DNA from: Amaranthus tricolor
Lineage: Eukaryota > Streptophyta > Magnoliopsida > Caryophyllales > Amaranthaceae
Length of the DNA: 64,000 nucleotides
Reading direction: 5' to 3'
NCBI RefSeq assembly: GCF_026212465.1
Contig: NC_080049.1
Coordinates: 9,394,090 to 9,458,089 of the forward strand
The notes beneath the pieces are model-generated. The model ran no database searches. It had not been told where the DNA came from and saw only the letters and a list, made by a program, of their open reading frames with translations. Positions 26,871-39,789 of the stretch are shown piece after piece. A program made the position numbers and the translations under genes. Numbering within the stretch: position 1 is the stretch's first letter; each line of letters opens with the position of its first letter.

Positions 26871-28027
26871 AGAATAAAAGAAATACTTGTTTCTATTTCA
26901 TTATACTTGTTAATTGTTATATCTTAATTTTTATGTAATTAATGTGTAATTTTGGTCATTTATATTTTAAACTAAACTTAACTAAAATTATAAAAATTTG
27001 TGAAATTAAACGATTTAATTAAGATTTCACTTAATTATATTTCCTTTTACAAGTTAATCGCTTTCAAGATAAATGATACCACTAATAAGCTTGAAAGTAT
27101 ATAGTAAGTATCATGGAGGAAGTAGCATGTAAGTGTAAGCTACTAAAAAAAGGACAAAAAGCAAAAAGGCAAAATACAAAAGGAGAAACCAGTGGTTGAA
27201 TTGCTTGTGTGATCAATGATACAATGCAGTTCTGCAATTTTTTTTTATGAATGTCACGCAATGACGGATCAAGGAATATTTCAAGGGCCAAAGAAAATTA
27301 AAGGAAAAAGTGTTAAAAAATATCTAATAAATTTTTTTTAAAAAAGTACTTAATAAAAAAAATTTTGTCAAATTCTAAATTTTTCTGAATTTTTCACTCT
27401 ACAGTTATCATATCGTTTGCACAAGCATCTAATCTCAAATTCTGAATTTTTCTTCTTTTCAAATTATATCTTCAAATCATTCTAAAAATCTAACATTATA
27501 TTTTTTACTACTTCACATTCAACTTCTATCATTAATACGTAATTCCATTCTAGTGAAATAATTATTCTATTTGTTACCTAAAGAAGTTTTCATTTGTCAT
27601 TTTCGGACTTTTTTGTTGTTCTCATAAATAATCTTTCTATTTATATCACAAGTTTTGGACAAAATAACCTTATTCATCCTCATTTTAATATTTTTATAAT
27701 GCTTATGGACCCCACATGCCTTCCACTAACTTTTTTTTAACATTTTTATATTCTTTCTGGTCCTTATATATTTCCCGCTAACTTTATAAAAATATTGTTT
27801 TATTAGTTGTGGTCCTCATATTTTTTCCACTAATTTTATTTTAATTATTTTTTAACATTTATGGTCCCCACCTTTCTTCTACCAAATTTATCATTCAATT
27901 GAATAATAATCTACTATTTAAAATATTCTATTTTTCTTAATTCACGTGAATATTTCTTATAGGAACTTTATCAGAGAACGGAGGAAGTAACTAATTTTAA
28001 AATCAAAACGAAATAATACGAAACTAT
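26871..28027. other. AT-rich intergenic region with MITE-like remnants
   Basis: No gene. The stretch 27540-27990 ends in GAACGGAGGAAGTAA and contains ATTCTATTTTTCTTAATTC. Related sequence occurs near 41455-41745 and 47430-47535, so this is a dispersed Stowaway-like family. Confidence 0.5.
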
Positions 28028-28862
28028 CACTACGAGAAAAATGAAAAATAAAATATTCTTCCGACTAAATACTGAATAATCAACGACTAATAAAATATCT
28101 TTCCGATTAAATACCGATTGAAAAACAGTCGATAAGATTTTCAACTGAAAAACAATTGGTATTTAGTTCAAAGGTATTTTTAAGAAAATACGCTTATTTA
28201 TACAATAACATATATAAAAAATATAACATAAATAACCTAACATACATCATAAACAATCTAGTAACAAAACAAAGTTTTAAAAATAAAAGTCCCAATAACA
28301 CAAAATTTAATATAAGAAGTATACAATATCATATAACATATATAATAAATATAAGATAAATAACCTAACTTATAACATAAATAACATATATCATAAATAT
28401 AACATAAAACAAAATTTAAAACATTAATATCATGAATATAAGATATGAAAAAATAACATACCTTGTTAAGTACTCCATGAAGAGATGATGTGTTTTTTTA
28501 AGTATGATGAAAAAATATGATATTTTTTGAAGAATAAAATAGTGTATTTGATGTTTTGTATAATATGATGTAATTTGTTATTTATAGATGAAAATTAATG
28601 GTGGGCGAAAAAAATAAATATTTTGAATTCCAAACTGATTTGCGACTGAATCGACTATTTTCCCACGTCACTAATTTCCGACTAAAAGACGCTAGTTGAA
28701 AAATTATTTGATGGTGTTCCAACTAAATCTTTTAGTGTTTGGTAGAAAATTCAGTCGTACCTTTCAACTAACATAGAAATAATGGAAGATTAATCGGAAT
28801 TTCGGACTAACACTAAGCAGTTGGAATTTCAGTGGAACATTGCCGACTATCCAAAAGATTCT
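28028..28862. mobile_element. CACTA-type transposon fragment, left end only
   Basis: CACTACGAGAAAAATG at 28028 is a typical CACTA (En/Spm) terminal repeat. Subterminal motifs of the CGACTRAA type recur on both sides (28055-28160 and 28630-28860). The expected right end TTTTTC...TAGTG is not found before similarity stops near 28862. There is no transposase frame, so it is a non-autonomous or truncated relic. Confidence 0.6.
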
Positions 28863-29061
28863 ACTTTTACCAATTGATTTAATGTTTATTGAGTTTATAA
28901 AAATGTAAAATCAATTTATTAAAGATAAAGAGTGAGTTGAAGAAGTTGAGAAATGTTAAGGTGACTGAATGAGTTTTGCGAGCACCAATTTTTATTTTAG
29001 AATTTGATCAAAAATTAATATATTTTCAACCACTTCTATATTTTTTGTAAAGGGTTGTGGG

Positions 29062-32000
29062 TAGGCAAGGCCACGGTCCGGGTTGGTCCGGTTCCGTTCC
29101 GGTTCCATCCGGTTCCGGTTCCACCCGGTTCCGGTTCCATTTGGAACCTGTCGCGAACGGTTCCGGTTCCGGGCGGTTCCAAACGGTTCCGTGGCGGTTC
29201 ATGAGGCGGTTCCGGCGGTTCCAACTCACGGGACGGGCGGGTCGGACCATCGGTTCCATTTTTATTTTTTCTTTAAATATTTATATAATAAAAAAATACT
29301 ATAATATCGCGGACGTACCTTTGATAATTACTTGATTATTAGCGAAATTCATTGCATGTCAAGTTGTCATCGTTATTGAAATATTTACTAAAAAGAATGA
29401 AAAAAATAAATTAATAAGAAACGAATCAATGATAATGTCGATAAAGATGATTAATAAAAAAAGAGGGAGAAAATGGACTTGAACCTAGTACCCAAATGAA
29501 TACTAAGCTGCCTACGTATCCCGAAAGAATCAAAGCCCACGTAGTTCTTTGTCATACCTTTTATTTATAGTTGTTGAATGTTGATTTATTGTTGTCGTTT
29601 GTCGGATTGATCCTATTCGTCTTCGTCATCATCATGTGGTTGATTAGATGCTTCCGCTGACTCTCCTCCTGACGATGATGCAGATGTATCCATCATCATC
29701 CATGGATCATCATCGTCGTCTTGATCATCATCATTCCTTAGTCCTTGTGTTCGAATCTCCGCTTGATCCCAATCTTTCTTGCAAACACATATTTGAATAC
29801 TATGTGGAGCAAGACGAGATCGCTTTTCGTCCAAAACTCTTCTACCTGCACTAAAAGCAGACTCCGATGCAATTGTTGACGCGGGAATTGCAAGGATATC
29901 CTTTGCAATTCTCGATAAAATGGGAAATTTAACAGATTTTTCTTTCCACCACTCCAAAATATCATAGATACTTTGGTCTATTTCAAAGTGGTGTTTAAGA
30001 TAACTATCTAGTTCTAAATATGAGGTCGAGGAAGAAGAAGATGATCCTACAAAACTATCATCTTGAGTCATTATGTTAGCTATTACCGAATTATAGTAAG
30101 AGGGACGTGCCGAAACGCTAGCACGCCTAGACATATCGCGTTTCGGGTTATATACACTAGCGTAAAAATCATAGAGTTCTGCTAAATATTTTTTACATGT
30201 TCCTACATAATTATGTACATCAGTAGACGGGCGATCTAACGATTGGTAATAAAATCCTATTACTTTAGTAAGGACCTCAGTTTTAAAACGTGGGTCCAAA
30301 ATGGTTGCGATTCCATAAATATAAGGAAAATCGGTAAAATATGCTTGCCATTTTTCCATCATATCTGCAAGAATAGGCCTCAATTTTGGGTTAGTATCTT
30401 CATGTGTATATTTAAGGAGATGATAAAAAATAGTAATACATTCACTTATTACTAAGTGAACGTTCGGTTCATAAACATAAGAAAAAATCTTAGTCGCGTG
30501 GTCATACGCTTCTAATATGTTATGTACACCTATAGCTAATTCCTAAGTGTCATCAGCTATGAAACTATCTGTACACTCACTATATAGTTGTGTTATTACT
30601 GGGCGATAAGCAATCGCCTTTCTTAATAAATCGTTGGTTGAGCCCCAACGTGTAGGAGTATCTAATGACCAATACACTTTTTTAAGTTGGTATTGGTCAC
30701 ATAATTGTTTATATCGTCTTTTTATCTTTCCGATCCTAAGCCATTTCACTATATCCCTAATTGGTTCTAATAAATCACTTAATTGTTTTATGCCTGCTTG
30801 GCAAGATAAGTTAATTATATGCGCACAACAACGTATGTGTAATAAGCTACCCCCAAGGATTAAACTAAAAGCAGGTTCGTTAAACAAAAGTTCTATACAT
30901 TTAATGTTCGCGGTTGCATTATCAGTTGAACAACAAAATATTTTATCTAATAAGTTCCATTCTCTACATATCTCTACTAATCTATATTTTATGTTTTCAC
31001 CGGTATGTCTTTCTAGCATTGTCTCAAAAGCAATTATTCTTTTTTGCATAATCCAATTTCGAGCTATCCAGTGTGCTGTTACACACATATAAGGTTCTAA
31101 ATGTGGGGGAGCAGACCAAATGTCAGTTGTTATGCTAACCCTACTATTAAACGATTTAAACATTTGAACTAATTCATAGCGCATTGATTCGTATAATTTA
31201 ATTGTGCGTCTTTTAAGAGTGCTCCTAGGGATTGCTCTATATTGTGGTTGCAAAGTTTTTCTATTGAGACGCTCGTATGCCCTACTTTCACCGTGGTTAA
31301 AAGGCAATTCATCACAAATTACATACCTAGAAAATTCATCAATCATGTCATTACGATTGTATCTAAAAGGCATACCTGTGATGGGAATGTCCCATTGTGT
31401 CTGTCGGCTTCCACTTGTGGTCCCGCTCCCGCTTGCTGCATGAGTTTCTTTTGTGATTCCATGCTTCTTTGCCAAATGTTTGTTAAAAGATCCCGTACCA
31501 CCACCTAACACGTATTCACAAAACACAATAAATAAATGTTTATAAAATATGAATATATAATGTATCAATGTATTATGTATGTCAGTATGTATAAAAAACT
31601 TAAAAAGTATTTACCTCTGGCGAAACTGTATGAAACTAAGGGCTTTACTCCTTGACTTTCACAAATTTGACAAGTGCATAAGAAAATATCTGGATTCTCG
31701 GTTGGTTCTTTTGTGAAATACGACCACACATGTGAAACAGCTCTACCACTAGGAGGTGGCATTGCCGGAAAAGGTTGTCTTACTGGTTCATCTTCATCTA
31801 AATAAATAAATTAAAATTATAAAACTATAATTAAATAAATAAATAATTTAAAGTTTAATTAATTTGAAGAATAAAATTATAAAACTAACCGATAGTTTGG
31901 AAATTGACTCGTTTACCACGAGCTTGTCTTTGTTGTTGTTGTTCTCCTTGTTTTTCATGTGATCTTGTTGATGACTGTCGAGATATATTTATCCCAATTG

Positions 32001-32763
32001 GGGTCGTTGGTTCCTCTTCTTGTTCTTCTTCTTCATCAATTTGTATTTCTCTTTCCATTTCTTCTGCATAATTATGTAACTCCGGGTCGTACCCTTCCGA
32101 ATAATTATGTTCATAATTATAATTACTAATGGAAGGTGTTGTTGATACCGACGGAGTAGAAGTGGCCTTTCTTTTGGACGAACTGGAACCTCCCAATGAT
32201 TTTGCCACTTTAGTAACTTTTTTTGTGGCTTTTTTCAAAATGAAGACATGATTGATAATATTGAAGTAATAATAGAAATATAGAATTAAGAAATAAATAA
32301 ATAATTAATTATGTAACTAACTAAATTAAGAAATAATTAAAAGACTAATTATTTAATTAAGAGAATAATTGCGTAATTAAAGAATTAAGTAGAGAGAGTA
32401 GGAGAAGAGATGAGTTGTGAATGAAAATGATTGAAATTGATGAGTATTTATAATGAAAAATGCAACGGCTAGTTCAACGGTCATAAACGGTAACTTTTGG
32501 CGAACCGGTTCCATGGAACCGGTGGGCCGGTTCAACCGGACCGGTTCCATGGAACCGTTGAGCCGATTCAACCGGACCGGTTCCGGTTCCATGGAACCGT
32601 TGGACCGGTTCCGGTTCCAAACCGCGGGTTTTTTACCCGGTTCACGACGGTTTTTTCCGGCGGTTTCACGGTTTCGCGGTTCGGAACCTGTCGCAAACGG
32701 TTCCGGTTCCAAGCGGTTCGGGACCGGTTCGGTTCCGGGTAACCCGCCCCGTGGCCATGCCTA
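29062..32763 (-). mobile_element. Full-length hAT transposon (3702 bp)
   Basis: The ends TAGGCAAGGCCACGG (29062) and the reverse complement of the right end, TAGGCATGGCCACGG, form a 15-bp terminal inverted repeat with one mismatch. An 8-bp target duplication GTTGTGGG flanks it (29054-29061 and 32764-32771), which is the hAT hallmark. GC-rich subterminal regions (29080-29262 and about 32500-32750) are packed with GGTTCC motifs, including three palindromes GGTTCCATGGAACC at 32507, 32543 and 32585. The element encodes one transposase gene on the minus strand. Confidence 0.95.
29613..32249 (-). pseudogene. hAT transposase with BED zinc finger, nearly intact
   Basis: Three exons fit consensus splice sites: to 31890, 31797-31615 and 31504-29613, about 807 codons. 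The order is a low-complexity acidic start, then a BED finger split by intron 2 (CTCQICE in exon 2, HLAKKH in exon 3). The RNase-H-like transposase core follows (ITTDIWSAP, CSTDNATANI, HIRCCAHIINL). The C-terminal hAT dimerisation domain includes LAIPASTIASESAFSAGRRV, followed by an Asp-rich tail. Two lesions are visible. A TAG at 30543-30545 (codon about 498) interrupts the core. The only nearby ATG (32249) is one base out of frame with the open frame. Such a protein normally binds the ends and catalyses cut-and-paste. This copy probably cannot. Confidence 0.88.
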
Positions 32764-34162
32764 GTTGTGGGTGCAACCCTTGCACACCAATTTATGTCAG
32801 CTACCAACTCCCCTTCTATAAATTGCCCTTTATGTAAAATTAGCTAGCAATTAATTACCAAAATATCCTTACAAATCCTTAATTCTTTTGCTAATAAAAG
32901 GATCTATTTGAGTCATAGTAGTCCTTGGTCTTTCAATTCTGTAAGAGGATTTCCATACTCTCGTAAGTGATTTAACATTTAAATAGTATTTAATATATTG
33001 TGTTGTTCTACAATATTAGTCGTATTCCTAAAAGAAATATTAATCGTATCAATTTATTTATTAGTATTAGTATAGTATTATTATAATAATAGTCATATTA
33101 GTATAATTACTAGCATTAATTTTTTTCATATTAGTTCTATTAATATTAATATTATATTAGTATAAAAACTCGTACAATGCACGATATTATTAGTATAAAA
33201 TTATATATAAATATAAAATTTTAAATAAAAATTTAATTACATGTTATCATTATAATATTATTTATTATAAAATAGATAGAGAATTTTAGAATATATAGTG
33301 CTTTTAATGAAAAAATTTTGATTGTTACTATAAGTATTAATTTAGTTCTCATATTTTTTTAGACAAATTTGGGTAATCTTCCAACATCATAATAATGATT
33401 CTTTATTATTTTCAAAATAATTTTTTAATTGTCATGTATCTTTTAATTCTTGATAAAATATTTTAGAAATTAAAATTTTAATCAATAAACTTTATTAATT
33501 AGCAAATACTTTAACATAAAAAAGCAAATATATGTTCTAAGAAAATTTAAAATAACATATTTAATTAAGTTGACTTTAAGTTTGGTAAGAAATATTTCAT
33601 AGGAAAATCTCTATGAGAATGCCATGTGAAATTTTACAATCTTTTTTAATTAGATTATTTGATTAGTCATTTTATTATCATATTTACTTTACATATTATC
33701 GAACCCCGAATACTTCAATAAACATTTCAGATGACCGTAAAGTGCCAAAACAAAAACTTCAAAGTAAATTTGCCTTTTCACTTATGTGTTTGATATAGTT
33801 TAACCAGAGAGGTTCTGAGTATGTTCAACATATTCAACCGCACAGAGTCCTGAAATACTAAGGGCCTAATTATTGAATTACGTATCATATGTTTAGTGTT
33901 TAAAAATATAAAAATGTTAGAAAAATATCATAATTTTTAAAGTAGCACAAAACCTTTAAAAAAAATTTCTAACTTTTATTTTGCCACTGAAGTCTAAAAT
34001 GAAGGGAGGTTGGTATTTGTAAACTTAGCCTATTAAATACCTTATACTATTGTCTACATTTTCATATATTATTTATAAATTACAAAATTGAGTAAGTAAT
34101 CTACAGAGCAATTACAATAACAAAATAGAAACTATTAAACTTGAACACGATGAATTATTAAA

Positions 34163-34663
34163 CATGAGACAGGATTTCACATCAATAAAATAATAGATTG
34201 TACACTTATATATAATATATATTGGATGAGTTAATCCTTATACTATCATATGGTTTTGGAAAACAATGAACCTCACCCAGTGTTTATGCAAATCAACAAT
34301 CTTGACCCGTGGGTTTGTGGGCCACAGTGAAATTATGTGATGAATCATCACTGCCTAATATGGTATCAGAGCCGAAGATGGTTCTTGGTATAATGTGGCT
34401 CACATGTGAGGGGGAGTGTTGAAAATACTTCACATATGAAACAAGGTCCCACATTAATAAAATAGTAGATTGTGGAGTTGCATAAATAATGAGTGAGCTA
34501 ATCCTTCAACTACTATACGGTTTTGAGAAACAATAAACCTCACCCAGTATATGTGCTAGTTAATGCTCTTGACACGTATGTTTATGGGCTCAAGCCGACA
34601 AAAGTCTCTGTGTCCATACAAATGGGTCACGATGAGATTATATCACGAATTATCACGGCTTAA
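34163..34663 (+). mobile_element. TRIM (miniature LTR retrotransposon), about 500 bp
   Basis: A primer-binding site TGGTATCAGAGCC (34361-34373) follows the first terminal repeat. A polypurine tract TGAGGGGGAG (34407-34416) precedes TGTTGAAAATAC, the start of the second repeat (34417-34663). The two repeats share blocks such as AATAAAATA.TAGATTGT, AAACCTCACCCAGT and ATCACNGCNTAATA. TATTAAA flanks both ends. The internal part is only about 55 bases and codes for nothing. The matching site in the neighbouring duplicate is empty. Confidence 0.75.
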
Positions 34664-35480
34664 TATTAAATTTGAAATCAGAAAAAAAAAATAATAAAAT
34701 ACAGAAGTAGAAAAAACAAATAATAATTACTCGGTGTTCACAATAGGCTTAGCGCTTGGCTTAATTGTCGCGAACATTTCAAAAACAAAGAAAGGTTATA
34801 TATAAGAATTAGATTTTTCATTTTAGTTTAAGAAACTTTCTTTTTTAATCAATAAAGGACCCTACTTTTTAAAATTTATGAAAATAAAAATTTATGGCTT
34901 AATTTGGTTTTAATATGTTTGAACTTTAATAAAATTCACAACTCTAAAATGAAGGGAGTTAGTGGTGGTTCCATGAATTTTTCTCTGAGTTTGAAATTTA
35001 GCGTATCAAATAACGTATACTCCTATTGTCTAAAGTTTCATAAATTATTTAGAAATAATGTACAAATTGAGCAGGTAATATATAGAGCAAGTAATATATA
35101 AGAAAAAACAATTAAAAGTCAACACCACTAATTAAATTTGAAATCAGAAAAAAAAAAGTTAATAAAATACAAAATAAAAGAATAATTACTAGCGGTTTTC
35201 GGCAGGCTTAACCTTGGCCACAAATTGGGTAGTCCAAAACTGGATACTGGATCCGAAAATCTGAATATCTGGTTTTTCGGATATTAACAATCATGATTTG
35301 GTTTCGATTCAGATTAAACTCGATATCTGTTTCGAATACCAAATATCCGATTTTATTTTTAAAAATATTTTTTGGCTTTTTTAAAAATATTTTGCTAGCT
35401 TTTACTCATAAAACTTTAAGCTCATTTCAATTTATTACTTTAATCAAGTTTAATTTTTAAAGTTTGAAAAATCAATTTAG

Positions 35481-35482
<2 letters not shown>

Positions 35483-35570
<88 letters not shown>
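35483..35570. repeat. (AT)n microsatellite
   Basis: 88 bases of AT dinucleotides within the second copy of the duplicated block. The frames across it are repeat artefacts. Confidence 0.97.
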
Positions 35571-35572
<2 letters not shown>

Positions 35573-36179
35573 CCGGAATTGGATATTTTTACAGGGACAA
35601 TCCCACTTCGTTTGATTGTCTTTGTCGAGAACATTTCAAAAACGAAAAAAAGATATAAAAGGATTAGATGACCTGATGTTTCATTGAGAATTTAAAAAAA
35701 TAAAAAAAAATAAAAAAAAATAAAAAAAAAAACTTTCTAATTTCCAAAATAACTTCAGAAAATTTAATTAATAATATAAACATCTCCGCGTCCGAGCCTA
35801 CAATCAGTGCATGTTTATTGTTAATAACAACAAATAAGAGAAGAACATGTTAATTGACAAAAAAAATCATCACGATTTTATTCGTTATTAATAACAACGA
35901 ACAGAAAACTGACAATTAAATAAATTTTGAAATGACAAAAAAAAAACAATAAAGATTGTCACTTGGCTGGACCTCATTTAATTAAAATTTTAATTTTACC
36001 ATCAAGTCACTAATTACTTATTTGGATTTTTATTTATCTTCTATTTCTTGTGGATTTTATCATTAAAATAGATTTTGTTTTATCATTTTGACAGGAACAA
36101 GGAAGCAATGATTTAGCACAGACAACATTATGTAAATTTCTATATTCTTTTATAATTTTGCAGCCAAGAAGAATAAACA

Positions 36180-37613
36180 ATGGTACCAAGTTCTGAATTA
36201 GTGACACTACCCAATAACACTAACTTTTCTCCTACAAATCCAGACATCTCAGATCAACAACTTCCATTAACCACCACCTCAACTACTACTACAACTCACA
36301 CCAAGCTAACTCTCCTACCTCTTATATTCCTAATATACTTTGAAGTTGCTGGTGGGCCCTACGGCGAAGAGCCAGCAGTTCAAGCAGCAGGACCTCTTCT
36401 TGCTCTACTAGGCTTTCTCATCTTCCCATTTGTTTGGAGTGTTCCTGAGGCTTTAATCACAGCTGAACTCTCGACTGCCTACCCGGGTGATGGTGGCTTT
36501 GTTATATGGGCACACCAAGCATTTGGACCCTTTTGGGGATCCATGATGGGTACATGGAAGTTCTTAAGTGGAGTAATCAACATTGCTACATGTCCTGTTC
36601 TCTGTATTGAATACCTCAAAAAGCTTTTTCCTCTGTTTAGTTCAGGATTACCTAGATACTTAGCCATAGTAATATCTACCTTAATCCTATCATTCTTAAA
36701 CTATACTGGACTAACTATTGTGGGTTATTCCGCGGTAGCTCTAGCAGTTATCTCATTGGCACCATTTCTGATAATGTCATTAGCTGCTATCCCTCGAATT
36801 CGTCCGCGTAGGTGGATCAGTTTAGGCCAAAAAGGGGTTAAAAAAGATTGGAATTTGTACTTAAACACACTATTTTGGAACCTGAAATACTGGGATTTTA
36901 TCAGTACTGTTGCTGGTGAAGTTCACACACCCCACAAAACATTCCCAAGAGGATTGTTTATATCAATTATATTTATCTGCTTGTCTTACCTGATTCCTCT
37001 TTTTTCTGTTACTGGTGCAATTTCAATTGAACAGAGGTCATGGGAAACTGGGCTAATGGCAGATGTTGCTCAAATGATTGTAGGGAAATGGTTGAAATTA
37101 TGGGTTGAGATTGGTGCTGTTTGTTCGGTGATTGGAATGTTTGAAGCCCAATTGAGTGGTTGTTCTTTTCAAGTTGTGGGAATGGTTGAAATTGGGTTTT
37201 TGCCCATGTTTTGTGGGGCCAAATCTAAATGGTTTAATACTCCATGGGTAGGAATATCAGTAGCAACATTGATCATATTAGGAGTGTCATTTTTGGATTT
37301 TACAGATTTGATTGCATCAGCTAATTTCTTGTATAGTTTAGGAATGCTATTAGAATTTGCGTCGTTTTTGTGGTTAAGGAGGAAAAAGCCGCAATTGAAG
37401 AGGCCATATAAAGTACCATTGAAGCTGCCTGGATTAGTGATGATGTGCTTGTGTCCTTTTGCATTGTTGGTGTGGATAATTGTAATTGCTAGTAAGACTG
37501 TGTTTTTGATGAGTGGTGTTATTACTGCTGGTGGGATTGTTTGGTATTTTTTCATGAAGTTTTGTCAGTCTAAGAAATTGTGTGCTTTCAACAGCATTCA
37601 GGTTCATGAATGA
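36180..37613 (+). CDS. Polyamine/amino-acid transporter of the PUT/LAT family
   Basis: An intact single-exon frame of 477 residues, the usual length for plant polyamine uptake transporters (APC superfamily, PHS/LAT clade). A hydrophilic Thr-rich N-terminus (about 1-42) precedes some eleven to twelve hydrophobic segments. Family motifs are visible: VAGGPYGEE (56-64), [18 protein letters not shown] (89-106), the [17 protein letters not shown] region and [14 protein letters not shown] near the C-terminal helices. By recall it most resembles At3g13620-like members. It should act as a proton-coupled importer of polyamines (and paraquat in related proteins) at a cellular membrane, which is not provable here. 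ATG 36180 is the first in frame. A splice acceptor at about 36163 suggests a 5' UTR intron. Confidence 0.92.
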   Translation: MVPSSELVTLPNNTNFSPTNPDISDQQLPLTTTSTTTTTHTKLTLLPLIFLIYFEVAGGPYGEEPAVQAAGPLLALLGFLIFPFVWSVPEALITAELSTAYPGDGGFVIWAHQAFGPFWGSMMGTWKFLSGVINIATCPVLCIEYLKKLFPLFSSGLPRYLAIVISTLILSFLNYTGLTIVGYSAVALAVISLAPFLIMSLAAIPRIRPRRWISLGQKGVKKDWNLYLNTLFWNLKYWDFISTVAGEVHTPHKTFPRGLFISIIFICLSYLIPLFSVTGAISIEQRSWETGLMADVAQMIVGKWLKLWVEIGAVCSVIGMFEAQLSGCSFQVVGMVEIGFLPMFCGAKSKWFNTPWVGISVATLIILGVSFLDFTDLIASANFLYSLGMLLEFASFLWLRRKKPQLKRPYKVPLKLPGLVMMCLCPFALLVWIIVIASKTVFLMSGVITAGGIVWYFFMKFCQSKKLCAFNSIQVHE

Positions 37614-38576
37614 AACAATTTGGCATAGATTTATGTGTGCATGTAACCTGAAACTTTAGTCGATAAAGAAATTCTGAAACGATTACCCAAAAAAAGATGA
37701 TGTTTGGTTCAATATATGACTTGTTTGGTGATGCATGGAGAATGTGTATAGACAATAAAGGATATTTGTCAGAGCCGTCTTGAAAATTTTGTTGGCACTG
37801 TGCAAAATTTTTATTTTGCACCTTATTTATAGTAAATATATTTATTTTAATATTAAATTTAACATATTTCTCTTTTTGATTAACTTTTTCATATACGGGA
37901 GAAAGAGAAGGCCCTATACAGTCAATCACCTTGAACACCCTCAAATACCCTCTAATAATAGTACTACTACAAATAAAGTGGTGAACAAATAATCTCTTTA
38001 AAAGAATGAGCGAATGAACTAAGAACAAATATATTATACTCGCGAGCTGGCCGCTTACTTTAGTTCTTGAGGTTCTTGATTTTAGTCATTTCTTGCACAT
38101 CTCTGAATTTGTTTACATGTTTAAATTTAGTTCAAAATTAAATAAAGCTACATATCGTTGTTTTAAACATGTCCTAGTAAGGTCCCATATTTAGTTACTT
38201 ATTTTAAGCTCTTTGTTCTAATGTATAAATTAAAAGCTTAAAACATTCATTTTGGCTTGTGCATGTTTGGGGGACAACATTATTTTAAAAAACATAATTT
38301 TATTCATATTAATATCGGATATCTAAATTAACTTATAATATGCAGGTATCCGATATTCAACGATCCAAAATAATAATAATAATCAACTATCTGATACTAA
38401 TTTTAGATACTATTTACTATCTTCGATTTTACATTAAACATCACATTTATTATTACTACTATCATTCCCCCTAAATTAGTCTTCCCTAGTGGTTATAGGC
38501 TATAGATGTTCTTGGGAAATCCCTGATATTGGAGTATACATCTCAAACTTTGAAATTTATAATCCTATTATTATTA
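37614..38576. other. Intergenic, AT-rich
   Basis: The 3' flank of the transporter. No repeat family or gene is recognised. Short open frames lack any conserved pattern. Confidence 0.6.
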
Positions 38577-39690
38577 GGGAAATTTGCAAAGAAACACCTT
38601 TTAAAACCACTTTTTTGTAAAGAAACACCTTTTATAATTTTTTTTTGTAAAAAAAAACCTTTTAAGAGACTTTTTTTAAAAAAAACACCTTAAATCAGTT
38701 TCCGGTGACTTTTGTCAACTTTCCGGCGTTGACTATGTCAGTCAACGCCGGAAAGTTGACCAAAGTCACCGGAAACTGATTTAAGGTGTTTTTTTTTATA
38801 AAAAAGTCTCTTAAAAGGTGTTTTTTTACAAAAAAAATTATAAAAGGTGTTTCTTTACAAAAAAGGGTTTTAAAAGGTGTTTCTTTGCAAATTTCCCTAA
38901 TTATTATTATTATTAATTTTTTTAAAAAAATTTTTTTTAATTTTTTTTTATATAATAATAAAAATAAATTTTTTTTAAAAAAATAATATTAATAATAAAA
39001 ATAAAAATAAAAATAAAAACAAAAATTTTAAAAAAAGTTAAAAAAAATTTTAAAAAATTAATAATAATAATAATAAATATTATTATTCTTATTTTTTTTA
39101 AAAAAAATATTTTTTTAATTTAATTTTTATTTTTAATTTTATTATTATTATTATTTTTTTTAATTATTATTATTGTTATTTTATATTTTTTTATACTATT
39201 TATTTTTTTTATTATTATTAAATTTTTTAAATTTTTTTAACTTTTTTTTAAATTTTTGTTTTTATTTTTATTTTTATTTTTATTATTAATATTATTTTTT
39301 TTAAAAAAATTTATTTTTATTATTATATAAAAAAAAATAAAAAAAAATTTTAAAAAAATTAATAATAATAATAATAAGGGAAATTTGCAAAGAAACACCT
39401 TTTAAAACCCTTTTTTGTAAAGAAACACCTTTTATAATTTTTTTTTGTAAAAAAACACCTTTTAAAAGACTTTTTTTTTAAAAAAAACACCTTAAATCAG
39501 TTTCCGGTGACTTTTGTCAACTTTCCGGCGTTGACTGGCATAGTCAACGCCGGAAAGTTGACAAAAGTTACCGGAAACTGATTAAGGTGTCTTTTTTTAA
39601 AAAAAGTCTCTGTTTTTTTACAAAAAAAATTATAAAAGGTGTTTCTTTGCAAAAAAAGGGTTTTAAAAGGTGTTTTTTTGCAAATTTCCC
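38577..39690. mobile_element. Nested foldback (palindromic) element
   Basis: Two near-perfect hairpins (38577-38897 and 39378-39690) each begin GGGAAATTTGCAAAG and end in its reverse complement, with arms of about 150 bases meeting at CCGGCGTTGAC. The two are near-copies of each other. The AT-rich spacer between them is itself an inverted repeat, so the whole 1.1 kb forms one larger palindrome. TA flanks hairpin 1. There is no coding frame. It resembles a foldback transposon or MITE. Confidence 0.8.
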
Positions 39691-39789
39691 TTCTTATTAT
39701 TATCATTCAACACCATCAGTCAAGTATCACATTATTTTCTCAATCTATTTATTTATGTTTTAAGTTTCATATAGAAAAATAATTAATTA

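Larger units (their letters stand above)
33960..35660. repeat. Diverged tandem duplication; one copy carries the TRIM
   Basis: Segment 33980-34160 (TAAAATGAAGGGAG... to ...AGAGCAA) matches 34940-35120. Segment 34664-34830 (AAATTTGAAATCAG... and GAACATTTCAAAAAC) matches parts of 35130-35660. Divergence is clear, so the event is old. The second copy lacks the TRIM and has gained an (AT)n tract. Confidence 0.65.
32772..36179. other. AT-rich intergenic region with duplicated block and TRIM
   Basis: No gene seen. It contains the tandem duplication (about 33960-35660), the TRIM (34163-34663) and an (AT)n tract (35483-35570). Just before the transporter, TTTTGCAG^CC at 36163 looks like a splice acceptor for a leader intron. 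Confidence 0.6.

Noticed and set aside
29026..29335. Gly/Ser/Arg/Pro-rich open frames at the hAT left end (and at 32377-32807)
   Set aside because: They are translations of the GGTTCC subterminal repeats on both strands and have no codon-level conservation.
30634..31508. Plus-strand frames opposite the transposase
   Set aside because: They are antisense shadows of the hAT transposase, which has recognisable domains on the minus strand.
34361..34373. Primer-binding site as evidence of a full LTR retrotransposon
   Set aside because: The polypurine tract lies only about 35 bases further on and no coding region exists, so the element is a TRIM.
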